A stretch of 64,000 nt of DNA, taken from the NCBI GenBank assembly GCA_907164885.2, contig OU015496.1:106926322-106990321 (forward strand). Reading direction: 5' to 3'. Shown piece after piece: positions 46,266 to 58,868 of the stretch. How positions within the stretch are numbered: position 1 is the stretch's first letter; the number at the start of each line of letters is the position of its first letter. The DNA comes from Dolomedes plantarius. Its lineage: Eukaryota > Arthropoda > Arachnida > Araneae > Dolomedidae. The translations under genes were made by a program, and so were the position numbers. The notes beneath the pieces are model-generated. The model saw nothing but the letters and a program-made list of their open reading frames with translations. It had not been told where the DNA came from and searched no databases.

Positions 46266-47186
46266 GGGTGGTTAAAATTGTGTAATTCTATAAATAATTG
46301 TTATGTTTTCATTAATTTGTTACAATGTCACCTAGGGTTTCATTTTTTTATTGCCGGGATCAAGTTTACTTTCTCCCTGAAGTCAACAGGTCTCGGTTGT
46401 TATGTGACTGTTCCGGCAAATGGCCACATCATTGGCGTCCAACGTGGGGCATCCTGTTTTAGCATGTAAAAAGTTTTTTTATTAGTTGTCGGTCGGTAAA
46501 AATAGCACCCAACTATTTTTTTTTGTTTGGAATAGATTGGATCGGCTTGGTTTTTTTAGCTTTTACTGAACTTAGTTAAGCGAATGTCTGCACTTGTCGT
46601 CTGGTTCGTCGCGACAACAGCTCATTTGGTCAGAAATAAATGTCTTTTATATTTTGTATATATGTATAAAATGTTTTGGAAATCGGGCCCTATATTGATA
46701 TTAAATAAGGCATTTCTATGAATTTTAAAGTAAATACTTTAAAAAAATTTTGTAACTGTTCTAAAGAAAAATTAAAAATGTTTTTGGCACCAAGCCCAAT
46801 GAATGTGCAATGTTTAAGTGTATTGAATATAAATTTTTTAGTGTTAACAAGTTACTATAATCAAGTGCTCTTAACAATCTAATTAATTCAAGGTGTCAAG
46901 GAGGTGCTGTCGGGCACCGGCAATAAGTACAACTAAACCAACGTATTGCTGCTCAACTTCGACAGCTATTTTAGTATAGTTTTCTAAAGCGTTGGTGTGT
47001 GCAGTTTTCGTTGAGTGATTTTTTGCTCCTGTATTAACTTTTGATGATTTTACAAACTTGTTTACATCACAACTATAGTTAGTACATGCTTGAATTACGT
47101 TTAATTGTCTTTAGTTTCCTGTAGTTAAACATATGTTTACGTATCTTTCACGAGTGACCTTACGTCCCTAACTTAAATCGTTTCCC
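46266..47186. other. Intergenic DNA, nothing recognised
   Basis: No gene or element end supported. Confidence 0.4.
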
Positions 47187-49490
47187 TGGGGCGGAACGGG
47201 TGGGGCAGAATGGGGTAGTACACCATTCTGTCCCGCAATGTTTTTAACTAAGATATCGTTTTTGGTACGATCCTAATTTTTTTCTTTCGATTTCAGATGG
47301 TTCGAGACTATAAGAAAAAAACAAATAGGAAATCATGGTCTACTGAGGCAATGAACAATGCTGTCGAGGTGGTTATTTCTGGAAAATCTGGGTATTTGAA
47401 TGCTTCGAACCAACTTGATGTTCCCCAGTCTACTCTGGAAAGATACGCGAAAAAAGAAAGGAAAACCCTTACTACAAAATCGATAAAACGGCTGGAAAAT
47501 TTAAAAAGGTATTTGCAGAAGAGCAGAAACTTGCGGTCGTTAACTACTTAAAAACTATGGAGGCTGGGTTATTCGGTCTAACAATGAAGGCCTTGCGTGG
47601 CTTAGCTTATCATTTGGCAGTAAGAAATGGCACTTGTCATAGATTTAAAAATGGAATCGCTGGCCAAGATTGGGTCAATATATTCCTTAAGAGACATCCT
47701 ACTTTATCTGTTCTCAAAGCCGAAGCAACATCTGGTGCAAGAGCCATGGGCTTTAATAAAGTAGCTGTCGATGGGGTTTTTTTTGTGTTGATAGCGAACT
47801 TACTCGACACGCACAAACTAACGGCTTCTCAAATATTTAATTTCGATGAAACGGGCATTTCCGTGAACCCTAAAAACCAATCTTTTCAAGATTGGTTTCA
47901 AGAATCTTTGCAAGATCATAGCTTGCAAGGAGAAACGTCAAGTCGGATCATTAACATCCGCAGAAAGGGACAAAACTGTAACCTGCCGTATTTATATGTC
48001 GGCAAGCTGAGCTTACATGACCCCGATGCTCATTTTTCCTCGAAAGAAGAAGCAGAAAGAATTCGAGTTAGGATTGCCTCCAGGATCTGTGGTGCACAGC
48101 ACTGGATGGATGACTACTGAGTCATTTCATGTATAGTTTCGAACATTTGTGGAATTTTCTAAAGCATCAAAAGACTTCCCGGTTCTTCTTATATTAGATG
48201 GCCACTCAACACATATGAAGAAAATTGAGGTTATAGACTACGCGAGGGAGAGTGGCGTTTCGTTGCTATGTCTACCACCGCATTGACTTCAGCCATTTGA
48301 TGTTTCTTTTATGATGCCTTTAAGTCTTCATTACAGCAAAGAGCTTCGAAAATGGCTACGAAGCAACCCAGGGAACGTCGTAACTCTCTTTCAAATTTCA
48401 ACGCTTTTTGAATCAGCTTTTATCCAATGCGCAACAATGAAAACTGCTGTTAATGGTTTCCAAGATACAGGAATATGGCCAACTGATCCATACATATTCA
48501 CCGACGCAGATTTTCTCCCAGCAGACCCAACTGAACAATTAGAATTGCCTTCGCCTAGCACACCAGTTAAAAACACATGCATATCAGGTTGGATGATAAA
48601 GCTGGTGAGGTTTCAGTCAACTCTAATGATGACACGCCGGTTAAGAAGGTCCGATTTGATGACGCTAGTTGTACCACTCCTGGCTGCTCTTGGATGAGAA
48701 CTGACAACAGGGCCTCTTCATTTCATGTTTTACCTGAAATTCTAATGCCTATTCCAAAAGTTCAAGAAAGCGCGAAAAGGACGAATAAGAAGAAGGGGGA
48801 AGACCGCTGTCTAAACAGATTCCCTATACAAAAAAGAGTTAGAAGACGCTATTGAGCAAAAAGAAGAAAAGAACTTTGCTAAAGAAGAAAGAGCAAGGAT
48901 AAAAATATTTGAGAAAGAGAATAAAATTAAGAATGGAATAAAGAAGGGAAAATGCCTGAAGATAAATGGAAAAAAGAAGGAGATGAAGAGAGAACCCCAA
49001 ACTGACGAGATTGATTCTGGGGATTGTTCTGACCGCGAGTGTTTATATTGCGGTGAATTTTACTCAAAGTCAGTTGAAGGTTGTGTCGCTTGTTCCATGT
49101 GAAAAAATGGGCACACAATTCCTGTGCGGCAATAGATAGCGAAGATGATGAGGCTGTACTAGTGTGTGAATTTTGTGAATAGGCATAAGAAAAGAACACA
49201 ATCAATGAAAACCGTAACCTTAATTAAACCTTTATAATCAATTAAAACTAAATAAATATAGAGCAAATTTATTTTTTTTTTGCATTTCCATTAGTTTATA
49301 TGTTTTTATAATTAATTGTCCTTACCACCCCGTTCTGCTCCGTGTTATTTTCTTACAATATTATTAAATTTTTGTGATTATTACATTATAATGTATACAT
49401 AGAAAAATGTGCAGCTCTCTTAATTAACCCTTTTGTATTTTTAAAACACATTTTCAACTTCGTACCCCGTTCTACCCCCAGGTTCCCCTA
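47187..49490 (+). mobile_element. pogo-like DNA transposon, near full length
   Basis: Related ends: left CCTGGGGCGGAACGGGTGGG near 47187; right, read inward, ACCTGGGGGTAGAACGGGGT ending near 49488. Further repeats of the motif lie inside (GGGGCAGAATGGGG, 47202; CACCCCGTTCTG, 49327). It encloses one transposase gene. Exact limits and TA duplications are uncertain. Confidence 0.65.
47297..49181 (+). pseudogene. pogo-like transposase with C-terminal PHD-like finger
   Basis: A DDD transposase of the kind also annotated as Jerky- or clz9-like. Order: helix-turn-helix (SWSTEAMNNAVEVVISGKSG, NQLDVPQSTLERY), then DNA-binding continuation (GLTMKALRGLAYHLA, WVNIFLKRHP), the first catalytic Asp in IFNFDETGISVNPK, the second in VLLILDGHSTHMKK, the third in LQPFDVSF, a GFQDTGIWP block, PEILMPIPKVQE, a charged coiled region, and CLYCGEFYSKS with CVACSM and VCEFCE, a PHD-like finger. 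Stops or frameshifts occur near 47550, 48120, 48285, 48840 and 49100, so it is inactive. About 600 codons are covered, a normal length. Confidence 0.88.
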
Positions 49491-50402
49491 TATGAGAACC
49501 AATAGCGTTCTAACATTAAATTCTGTTTAATTTAGAATTTTGTTTATTTTATAAAATTTTAATTATTGTTGCATTTTTTTGTTAAAACCCATCTTTTCAA
49601 GTAATAGGAGCTGGATTTTTAAAATTTTTTTAATATATATATTTCGTTTTAATTTTGATTTTTAATTGAATCTATCTTAATGTAAATTATGTTTTGTTTT
49701 AAATACTTAAATTTAAAATTGATTTTGGTTTAGAGTTCTTTAGTCCTAATTTGATTTTTTGTTTGAATTCTTTAATTCGAACTTGGCTCTGATTTTAAAT
49801 TTAATTTTGGTTTAAATTTTACTTTTGTTTAAATTTAAGCTTGATTTGAAGTTTTGAAGCTTGATTTGAACTTTGATTTGGATTTGAATTTTGATGTTAT
49901 TTTGATTTAGAAATTGAATTTTGTTTTAATTTTGTTTTAATTCTTAATTACAAACATTTGAGTTAAATTTTGTTAGGTATTTTGTTTAAAATTCTACAAA
50001 ATATCTACAAAATTTGTTAGGTATTTGTTTGAAATTCATTTAGAATTATAGTTGATTCATCGCTATTATTGTTTTGATTTTGTAAGAATTCTATTGTTAC
50101 AGGATTGGCATGGTATTGTGTTCAAAACTTAATTGATTTAATTGTGTAAACCTTTCATTGTTGAATAATTTAAAAGAAAATTTTTAAATTTTAAGAATAT
50201 TTAGTAACTTTTGACTCCATTTTTTTTGAAGCACTGCATTTTTTAATTTCTTAATCTTTGGATGATTTTGGATATTCTAAATGGACTAATTGACTCATTG
50301 GACTGATTTTTCTCTATCTAAACTGTTCTAACTGTTGATTCTAAACTGTTTTTTAAATCCCTATTTTCAAGGTTTTAAATTTTTTTTGTTTATAAATATA
50401 TA
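49491..50402. repeat. T-rich low-complexity region
   Basis: Degenerate repeats built from TTTGAATTTGATTTTG-like units, strongest at 49550-50050. No period could be fixed by eye. Confidence 0.6.
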
Positions 50403-51006
50403 CAGGATGGTCATAAAGAAACTTTGCCGATATATGGACCTCTAGCGGCCGTTTCATTCAACCTATCGAGATGAGATTTCAGATATAGTTATTCAGAGGT
50501 AGGAGCTCGGGATTCTGAGAACGGCAACACAGTGACGCTCACGGTTACGGTTATAGGTATAGAAACTCAAAATTTTCAAACGGCAACGCCCACTTTTTTT
50601 CGGTTTTCTATGCTGAATATCTGGCGAACGGCGTTCTGTGATTGGTTTCTAGCCTCTGTCATATGCAAATTTCCTCCGTGCGCCACTATCGTGTCTTTGT
50701 TGGCCGTTCGCAGAGCTGATTTTTTTGTGCAAGCATAACGCGTCCTTTTTATGTGATACACGTACCGTTCCAATGGTTTTTAGGGTTTTGGCATGCGCTG
50801 AGCATTTTGCGACAGGAAAAAGTGGGCCTTGCTATTTGAAAATTTCGAGTTTCTATACCTGTAACCGTGAGCGTCACTATGTTGCCGTACTCAGGATTCC
50901 GAGCTCATACCTCTGAATAACTATATCTGAAATCTCATTTCGATAGGTTGTACGGAACAGTCGCTAGAGGTCCATAAATCGGTAAAGTTTCTTTATGACC
51001 ACCCGG
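50403..51006. mobile_element. TA-flanked element with about 190-bp inverted ends (family P)
   Basis: Left CAGGATGGTCATAAAGAAAC and right, read inward, CCGGGTGGTCATAAAGAAAC. Pairing runs about 190 bases through TTTGCCGATATATGGACCTC, GAGATTTCAGATATAGTTAT and GTGACGCTCACGGTTAC. TA borders. The middle, near 50600-50820, is single copy. No gene. The start resembles the mariner-like ends at 2004. Confidence 0.88.
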
Positions 51007-52319
51007 TATATATGACCTATAATAGAACTTAGGCGGATTTTTTTTCAAATACTGTGATATGGTATTAGGAGCACGCTTCTTTAAGACTGCTGTGTACTAA
51101 CCCTATTGGATTCGCTCACTTCATTGTACCCCATGGAGAAAATTTATGCAAGGATTGCCGATTTGGATTGAAAGATTTTTTTAAAAATTGTAATCTGTCA
51201 TAGAGAGTGAAATTTTACACCTTAGGGCATTTTTCGTTTTTAAAACAAATGCAAATAATACTTTAAAATTAAAATTATTCGGGAAAAAATCTGGTATAGT
51301 GTGTTTTAAACGCTCATCAATATCTTTGATGGAAGAAATTTACAACATGAATCCTGTTGAAAGGTGCAAAAAAGTTCAGATTACCTGAAAATACCATTTT
51401 GATTGGACTATCAGCATTTATATAGCTGTAAATAGTAAGCACATTTTCTCCATAGGTTAACATTGAGGTGAGCGAATTCAATAGGATAAGTACACAGCAG
51501 CCTTAATATCAATAATTATAATGCACTGACTGCATAGCTTGAAATAAAACTATATTTCACAAACATCAATGTATTTGATTGGCTTATCAAAATTTCCTTC
51601 AAACTATAACAGTTATGATAAGTCACGCATTCCAAGTTATGTAAATATCAATATCAGAACTTCCCTTGAAACTCGAGAAATGTGTATTTTTGTAGCTATA
51701 CAAAGACTAAATGTCAACACTTGTCTAATTTTTATTCCAGGATAAATTTCATCCATCTCATTGCGAAATCTTTCTCCGCGAATAACAAATAACGTTATTC
51801 ATCATCTCGGATGGGGGGAGATTTATGAACAGCAAAAGTGAATTACACTCTTCATCTCTCAGTTCAAAGGTTTCTCTTGTTCCCAATCCATCATGAAAAG
51901 GGGCGTAAAAAAATGAGAATTTAATTTTCGAGGTGGGCGTGGCTCATGCCCCTGCTAATGGTGACTGTAATTGGATTTATATGAGGCACTGACTGAGGGT
52001 ATGCAATTTTTCGAAATGTTAATGAAGATGCTGCCTTAATGAGATGATAAATATGATGCTGCCGTAACAAAAGTGAGAATGCTTTGAATTTCACAAATAT
52101 GATTCCGCTGTCGCAACAGGTGACAAAAGATTTGCAGAACACATTCTTTTTGCATCTTTTGATGCAATATATCAAATACAACAACTATGTTCTCTTAAAC
52201 AAGAGATCGTTCCTATGGATTAAAGTAAACTTCATAGCGACTTTGGAACCTTAAATTAAGTAAGCAACCATACAAGACAAAACAAAAATTGTAAGAAACT
52301 ATGGAGCTGATATATGGGT
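51007..52319. other. Intergenic DNA, nothing recognised
   Basis: No gene or repeat end supported. Confidence 0.4.
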
Positions 52320-52627
52320 CTGAGGTAGCTAAGTGGTAGCGCGTTTGGTTTCGGATTGGAGTGCTCAGTTTGAATCTCGGAGATCGCCTTCATGTCTAGG
52401 TCAGATATGAGCACCTTACATCCGTAAATCGGAAAGTCTTATGATGCCAATGGGTGGAAGAGGGTACAAGCCCTCGAGATATCAGGGGGTGCTCGGTCAA
52501 AATTGAAGTGGCACCTGGGAGTGGTGTCGGTTCACCTCGGTGGGTGCAATACGGTGCTCACATTGAAAGCAAACAACGATTCTGGCGGATGAAATACGTA
52601 TATCGTCACTGACAAGTGCCCCATATT

Positions 52628-52629
<2 letters not shown>
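52320..52629 (+). mobile_element. Probable tRNA-derived SINE ending in (AT)n
   Basis: GAGGTAGCTAAGTGGTAGCG is a good A-box region and CAGTTTGAATCTCGG a B-box, at tRNA spacing. About 240 bases of GC-richer body follow, and the block stops at an (AT)n array. Confidence 0.5.
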
Positions 52630-52700
<71 letters not shown>

Positions 52701-52712
52701 AGAGAGAGAGGG
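52630..52712. repeat. (AT)n then (GA)n microsatellite
   Basis: AT dinucleotides to about 52698, then GA. Confidence 0.95.
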
Positions 52713-54446
52713 AGATCAAAATTTCAGCGTTCTTTTATTCCGTAATTTATCAAAATAAAGTCAGTCGAGGAACAAACTTATCCATTAGACAGACCATGAA
52801 AAACACGTATATTTAAAACCAGGAACTGCAACAATGAAGACGAACAGCACTTCCCTCATAGAATCGCCTATAAAACTTCTAAGCCAAGCGATTCTTTTTG
52901 AATACTGCAAATCCAATTTTCCATAGAGTAATTGTTACGGCAACCTTGGCATTTGTAAAAGCCCGCCAACCTTGGCGCGTCACTAGTCAAACTTTGATGT
53001 TTTGCTAATGGCAACAGTTCAGTTTCAAAAACTGTTCTGAGTAGTCGCATTTTAGTATTAGTTGTATGTTTCGCAGTATGGTCTGCATTGTTCTTGCCAT
53101 AGGGCAAACTAGTTAGTTGTTATGTTTGTTTGTGTGTGTAATAAAACCACTTAAAAGACATTGCAGTTTTTAATTAGAAAAATATAGTATACAGTCCATC
53201 GAAGAAGGAACAGTAATATTTACACTTTTCTAAGTCCTTCATCAACACATTTTCCCCTTGTTTTTTTATAACAGTGCTGATATAAGTGCAGAAAATTAGG
53301 TTTGATCACAATGTGAAACGAAGGAAATTTTGCCATTAAACGAAAGTTTGCGAGAATTCCCTCTCTAAGTTTATAACTTCATTTATGTTAGCAGTCGTCG
53401 TGAATGTATCCTTTCTCACAGTTCTATGTAGAATAGGGGAGAATCATAACAAATAATTGCCTTTTATAGTATTTCACGATACACTTTCATATAAAGGAAA
53501 TATTCTTATAATTTCATATAAATTCATATTCTTATTTTCATATAAATTCATATTCTTATAATTTCATATAAAGGAAATATTTCATATAAAATGAAAATTC
53601 AATAGGTAAAATCATTCAAAGCTTGTAACTGGAAGTTTCAGAAACAAACATACTTCAAAGTGTTTTAAGGTTCTCGCCTAAACAGAATTCGATTTGTTTA
53701 GTAAAAAAATAAGGAAATTCGTTTACCCTTCGTATACATCTTGGTACAAAATTTAGGAAGTACGAAGTTGAAGGTTTCCCGAAATTGAACTGGGAAATGT
53801 AGCTGGGTATTATGAAATTAGATTTCTAAATCGGCTAAAAGACACTAAAATTGAAACTGTAGTATGGCCTTTCCTTGTTCATTTCCAAAGAGCAAGTAAA
53901 GGCGTCAAAATATTCGACTTCGCGTAACAGTCTCCATCATACACAAACTAACGTTTTCTCAAAATAATAAACGTCAAAATAAACAAAAATAGACCTAAAC
54001 GTTGGGAAATAATGATATAAAATTATAACTAGCATTAAGAGTTTGGGGATTTTTGTTCTTAAAGCTTTAAGAAGTCTGTTAAATTTTAAAGTGGATCAAA
54101 ATTTAACAGACTAAATTTCTAGTTATAAATGTGATCATTTCAAAGCTTAAAAAAGAGAACTTAAGGGCTCGGAGGATCCTTAAACCATCAATTTTTTGAA
54201 ATTTTGATTTATTTAAAATTTTGATAACTGAACTACAATCTTTCCTACGCATCTTAGTACCACTTGTATTTACAAATTCCTTCTACTATGGAACACGAGT
54301 AATTCGGAAATAAATAATTACGCTCTGACGGTTTATAGTATGTTCCTGGGTTATACGTAATGTATACTTTTAAGTATTTCAAAATTCGAAAAGAAATTTC
54401 TTGAACAACAATGTAGGAGTATCTTTATTTCTTAAAAAATATTATG
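52713..54446. other. Intergenic DNA with a short local repeat
   Basis: 53450-53590 repeats TTTCATATAAA.GGAAATATT and TTCATATTCTTAT three or four times. No gene supported. Confidence 0.4.
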
Positions 54447-54454
54447 CTCTAGAA

Positions 54455-54847
54455 CAGGGGTTCTCAACCTTTTAGGCTCTGTGCCCCCCTTTGAACACTG
54501 ATGGGAGGTCACGCCTCCCCCACCACCACCAACATACAGGTATGTCGCACACAATACAAGTAGTACAATCGGAATTTGAAACTGAAGCTTGTTATTAAAT
54601 GAAAAGATAGAATAGATAATTTCATACACAAAATTTAATATTACTACACATAGCTTAATTGGAATCATATTATTATTAGAACATATGAAATCAAAGAATT
54701 AAACATAGATCAGATATATTTGAGGTAATCAAAGATCTAGGTGAAGTAATTTTACTTTTAAATTAGAGTTAGTCTTACTTTTTATTTTATTTTTTAACTC
54801 ACGCCTCCCTTGAAATTCTTCTACGCCCCCCAGGTTGACAACCGCTG
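54455..54847. mobile_element. hAT-type MITE, 393 bp, exact 8-bp duplication
   Basis: Ends CAGGGGTTCTCAACCTTTT and, inverted, CAGCGGTTGTCAACCTGG. CTCTAGAA flanks it at 54447-54454 and 54848-54855. CTCTAGAA fits the hAT preference for TA in the middle. The 78-codon frame inside is not a transposase. Confidence 0.92.
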
Positions 54848-54855
54848 CTCTAGAA

Positions 54856-56530
54856 AATAAAATATGAATATATAAACATATTATTAAAGATAAAATCCTC
54901 TGTTTATAACAAAAGAAAAATTATTGGTTAATTTGAAAATTGAATAGTAATTTTATCTTTGATGGGCGTATCCTCACATTACTAAATTTTGCTCTTGTGC
55001 ACACTATGTCTCAGAATGCGTTGAAAGAAATTTTCAATACAACTTAACGGATTTATGAAATATGCTGTATGGAATAACCTCAAATTGAGTGATATTTTGA
55101 GAAAAATTTGTATCCATTTTTTAAAAATAATTCCACTTTAAAAAATATAAAAACAAAGGTTTATTAAAAAAGTATAAGTGTTGAAGCATTTTCAAATTGT
55201 GAATAAGTGTATATTGTAGCAATTTTTCCTCATTGTCAGATGGAATTATAAAGTGATTCTAATAAAGTGTTTTGTAGAATGAGAAATTCCTGTATCTACG
55301 ACTAACGAAAGACACCTTTAGACCCCTTAAATATTTATCCCAAAAGAATGTTACGTAGAATTTTTAAAAAATGTCTGTAGAGTAGTATTTTGAACACTAA
55401 GTCTATGACGAAGAATGCTACTAGGTCGTTGTCTATACAGGTGAGAATGGTTGGAGATGTTATTTAAAGTGGGGAAATGACAAAGAGTTCACAATTCAGT
55501 TGAGATTGGTGATGAGGAACTGTTCACTAAAAAATTGTTCTTACACCGGCACGTTGATCATAATGTTATACGGAATACCCGTTCATCTATGCCTAGTAGA
55601 AGTATGGAGTGTTTGTCAATACTCTGGCCGTAGAATAAATTGGTGACGGATTTTCTCAGCACAAAAAGTAGACTGGTTACCTACCATAAAGTTCAGGCGT
55701 AACAGTAGTCGGCACGTGAAGCTTACTTAGATGACTGGAAGATCCAGAAGAAGTATTCAAGCATCTAGTTTAACTATAGGAGAACCGACATCAGGATGCG
55801 TCGATATCCGGAAACATCATAGACTCGAACAAATCTCCAATTCAGCAGATGAAGACAAGTGGTATCGAAATAAAATAAAAGCTATTGTTATGCCGAATAA
55901 CACCGGTTCGGTTTAGACTGCTCAAAAAGGACTTTATCTTGCAGGGATAAATGAACAGTCGATTAATTCAATGAAGATTTAAATAATTACTACAAACTTG
56001 GAACTAAAAAAATTAGTTTTTTTTTAAAAGCTATTCTTGAATAAACTACGTTATGCATAACATCAAAATTGCTTAATGCATGCTACGGGTCAACACGACC
56101 ATATAGCTAGTAGTCACAAAAAATCGACGTGAAGGTTTAAGCACAAGCTCACAAGATTACAACAAAATCTAATGTTCCCCCTCACCAAGTTTCAGCTAAG
56201 CCGTCCCTCGGGTCAGGGTATCGAGAACCTATATATATAGCAGTCACAGATAATCTTATCGAAATCTATCTCTGAAGAGTATCTCTTTTTTTTTCAATGC
56301 TGGACATAGCAAGGAGAGAAGGGTTGCACAACGTACAATCCCGCCAACTCACGAAAGGAGAGTAGAAACCCAACTTAAAAGCGCGCCAACACATTGCCAA
56401 CGCCTTGTGTCCAAAAAAATAAAATCGCGAATCATCGCCAAACGGGAAACTCTGCTTACCCACATTCCTCTTGGCGGAAGACACTGCCAGAAGAAGCCAT
56501 TTAAGGAGTTTGATTGGCTGAGACTGGCTG
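54856..56530. other. Intergenic DNA, nothing certain
   Basis: A less AT-rich part at 55.4-55.9 kb and another at 56.2-56.5 kb hold short frames with no recognisable motif. Confidence 0.35.
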
Positions 56531-56799
56531 ATCTAACCCAGTGGTCGGCAAACCGTGGCCCGCGAGCCACATGTGGCTCTTTGGCCCCCTGAGTGTGGCT
56601 CTTCCACAAAATACCACGTGCGGGCGCGCAAGTACAGTGCGATTGAAACTTCGTGAACGCGTATCGTCAAGTCGTATCTTTGCATCGTGTTTTACAATGT
56701 ATTACTTCCGAGAGCGTCTCCCGGTAGAAAACACTAGACTAGACAAAATGGTCTTCGAATATAACCAACCAGCAAGTCGAAGATCTTAAATTGGTTTTA

Positions 56800-58330
56800 G
56801 CTTTATAATTAGCAGTTGACGAGTCTTGTGACATAAATGATACAGCGCTAGTTTCCCTTTTTGTACGATATATTTCATCTACCGGTTCTAAAGAAGAACA
56901 TTTAGAATTATTGTCACTCAAAGGTCAAATACGTGGCGAGGATATATCAAATGCTGTAATTGAGTGCATTCAAAAAATTCATATTCTACTCGATAAAATT
57001 GTCTCTGTTTCAACAGATGGGGCGAAAATTATGACCGGCGTGAGATACGGGTTTGTTGCTATTTTGAGAGAAAAATCACGAGGTACTTACAATGAGTCCA
57101 TTACCATTGCATCATTCATCTAGATGCGCTTTGTGCGAAGACATTTTCAGAAGAAATTTGCAAAGTTATGAAATTGGTGATTAAGATTATCAACTCCATT
57201 ATAGCTGAAGCTCTTAATCATCGCCAATTTAAAGAATTTTTAGTTGAAATGGAGAGTATGCAGATCTTCTGCTGCATAACAAGGTACGTTGGTTTTCAAG
57301 AGCAAAACGTTTTGAAACGTTTCGCTTTCTTAAAAAACAGAAATTAAGCATTTCTCCTTGAGAAGGGTGTTCACTATCTAGAACTAACGAACGATCAGTG
57401 GATCCAGAAATTTTATTTCATGGGAGACGTTACGTCTCATCTAATTCAACTTAATTGTAAACCAGAGGGGAAAGGATGCACAATTTTTTCGATGTTAGAA
57501 GTTATTTCATTAAAAACAAATTATGTCTTTTTACTCAAGATTTTGATAGAGAAACTTAGATTCACTTTCCAAGCCTGTTGAAACATCGCCAAGAAAATAA
57601 TTCTGATATTGACATTTTCTATTTCAAAACAACACTTAAATATTAGGGAAGCTTTTCTCGGCAGGTTTCAGGAAGTCAGAAACAGCAAAGCGACGTTAGC
57701 TTCTTTTAAAAAACCTCTTAATGCTACTGTAACAGAATTAAATTTTTCTCCCTTTAATATTAAGTCGTTGATGGCCGAATGGCTAGGGCGTTGGTCTTCG
57801 GTACCAGAGTCTGTGGGTTCGAGTCCCACAATCGGCATGGATGCTTGTAGCCGTTCGGAATCGGCTTTAAGCAGTAGGTCCCGGTCTAATTAGCCCTCGT
57901 GTAGCAAAAAATGACGTAGCGCTCCCAGACCAAACCAAACCCTTTAATATTGACATTAGAAACTTTGAAATGGAGTTACTGGATTTAAAAAACAAAGAAA
58001 TGTGGAGTTCGAAATTTGAACGTCTTTGTGCTGATATAGAAATATTGGAGATAAACAAATGTGAACTTAGTCCACAGCACAAGTGGTCTGCTTTGAAAGA
58101 TCTGGAGAAGTAAGATGTGATTTTTAACACCTAGAATAGTATTGCTGACTTATATAATCAGCTGGAAAAACTAGTGTTTGCTGTTCTTTCTTATTCGGGT
58201 CTACATATTCATACGAACAATCATTTTCAAGAATGAATCTTATCAAGAGTAAATTAAGAATTCATCTTATTAATGAGAACCACGAATCGTGCCTAAAATA
58301 AAAAACAACATACAAACTTGACTTACCCAA
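56800..58330 (+). pseudogene. hAT transposase, decayed
   Basis: Parts in several frames: VDESCDINDTALVSLFVRY with the first catalytic Asp, VSVSTDGAKIMTG with the second, HLDALCAKTFSEEICKVM, HNKVRWFSRA with the RW motif, and near 58200-58330 SYEQSFSRMNLIKSKLR, the C-terminal dimerisation block. The N-terminal BED finger is not visible. Stops are frequent, and a SINE interrupts the gene at 57762. It belongs to the same broad group as the hAT gene at 24.8 kb but is a distinct family, with different ends. Confidence 0.8.
57762..57939 (+). mobile_element. tRNA-derived SINE, family A copy 2
   Basis: A-box ATGGCCGAATGGCTAGGGC, B-box GTGGGTTCGAGTCCCAC, then the body shared with 10848-11018. The tRNA-like head can fold an anticodon stem around loop CTTCGGT. 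The 12-bp duplication CCCTTTAATATT is exact (57750-57761, 57940-57951). It sits inside the hAT gene, so it is younger than that element. Confidence 0.93.
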
Positions 58331-58516
58331 ACTTTCCAAGGAGATGCGAAGCCATTGTTCATATTAGTGTTTGTCATGATTTAATTTTATGGATACTTTA
58401 CAATTTAATTTTATCTATAAATAATATTGATATTAAGTATGATTTCAAGTTTTATTCAACGTACCTATAGTTTAACTAAGACTTAAAAAAACATTAAGTA
58501 CAGTTTATTAAGTTAA

Positions 58517-58735
58517 TGTTAGGGAGCGCTGTGGAGTGATAGAAGATGTAGAGTCGAGGATTGAGAAAGGTGTGTTGAGATGGTTTGGACATACAGACAG
58601 GATGAACGAAAGGAGATAGACGAAATAGGTATACAAGACGAGTGTGGATGGAAGAGTTGGAAGGGTTCGACTTCAGCGAACGTACCTTATTCAGATTGAG
58701 GACTTTTTAGAAAAGGCCAGCTTTGTAGTATCCTA
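58517..58735 (+). pseudogene. Small non-LTR retrotransposon ORF2 C-terminal fragment
   Basis: One frame reads CGVIEDVESRIEKGVLRWFG and then HTDRMNERR, matching the common LRWFGHV.RM.E.R block at the end of RTE/CR1-like proteins. It lies inside the hAT element, after the dimerisation block, and has stops. Too short for a family name. Confidence 0.5.
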
Positions 58736-58868
58736 ATAAAATTAATAACAGTTCACCTACCTATATAGTTTAAGTTTAAAAAATTTGGCTCTCAAAAGAT
58801 ATTTCAGTCGTTGTACTTTTGACATTTGGCTCTGATAACAAATGAGTTTGCCGACCACTGATCTAACC

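Larger units (their letters stand above)
56539..58860 (+). mobile_element. hAT transposon with exact 8-bp duplication
   Basis: Ends CAGTGGTCGGCAAACC and, inverted, CAGTGGTCGGCAAAC. ATCTAACC is present at 56531-56538 and 58861-58868. The 2.3-kb length includes a SINE and a small LINE-like fragment. The transposase inside is broken. Confidence 0.93.

Noticed and set aside
57762..57840. A functional tRNA gene
   Set aside because: The acceptor stem does not close and the body continues as a SINE shared with 10848, with target duplications.
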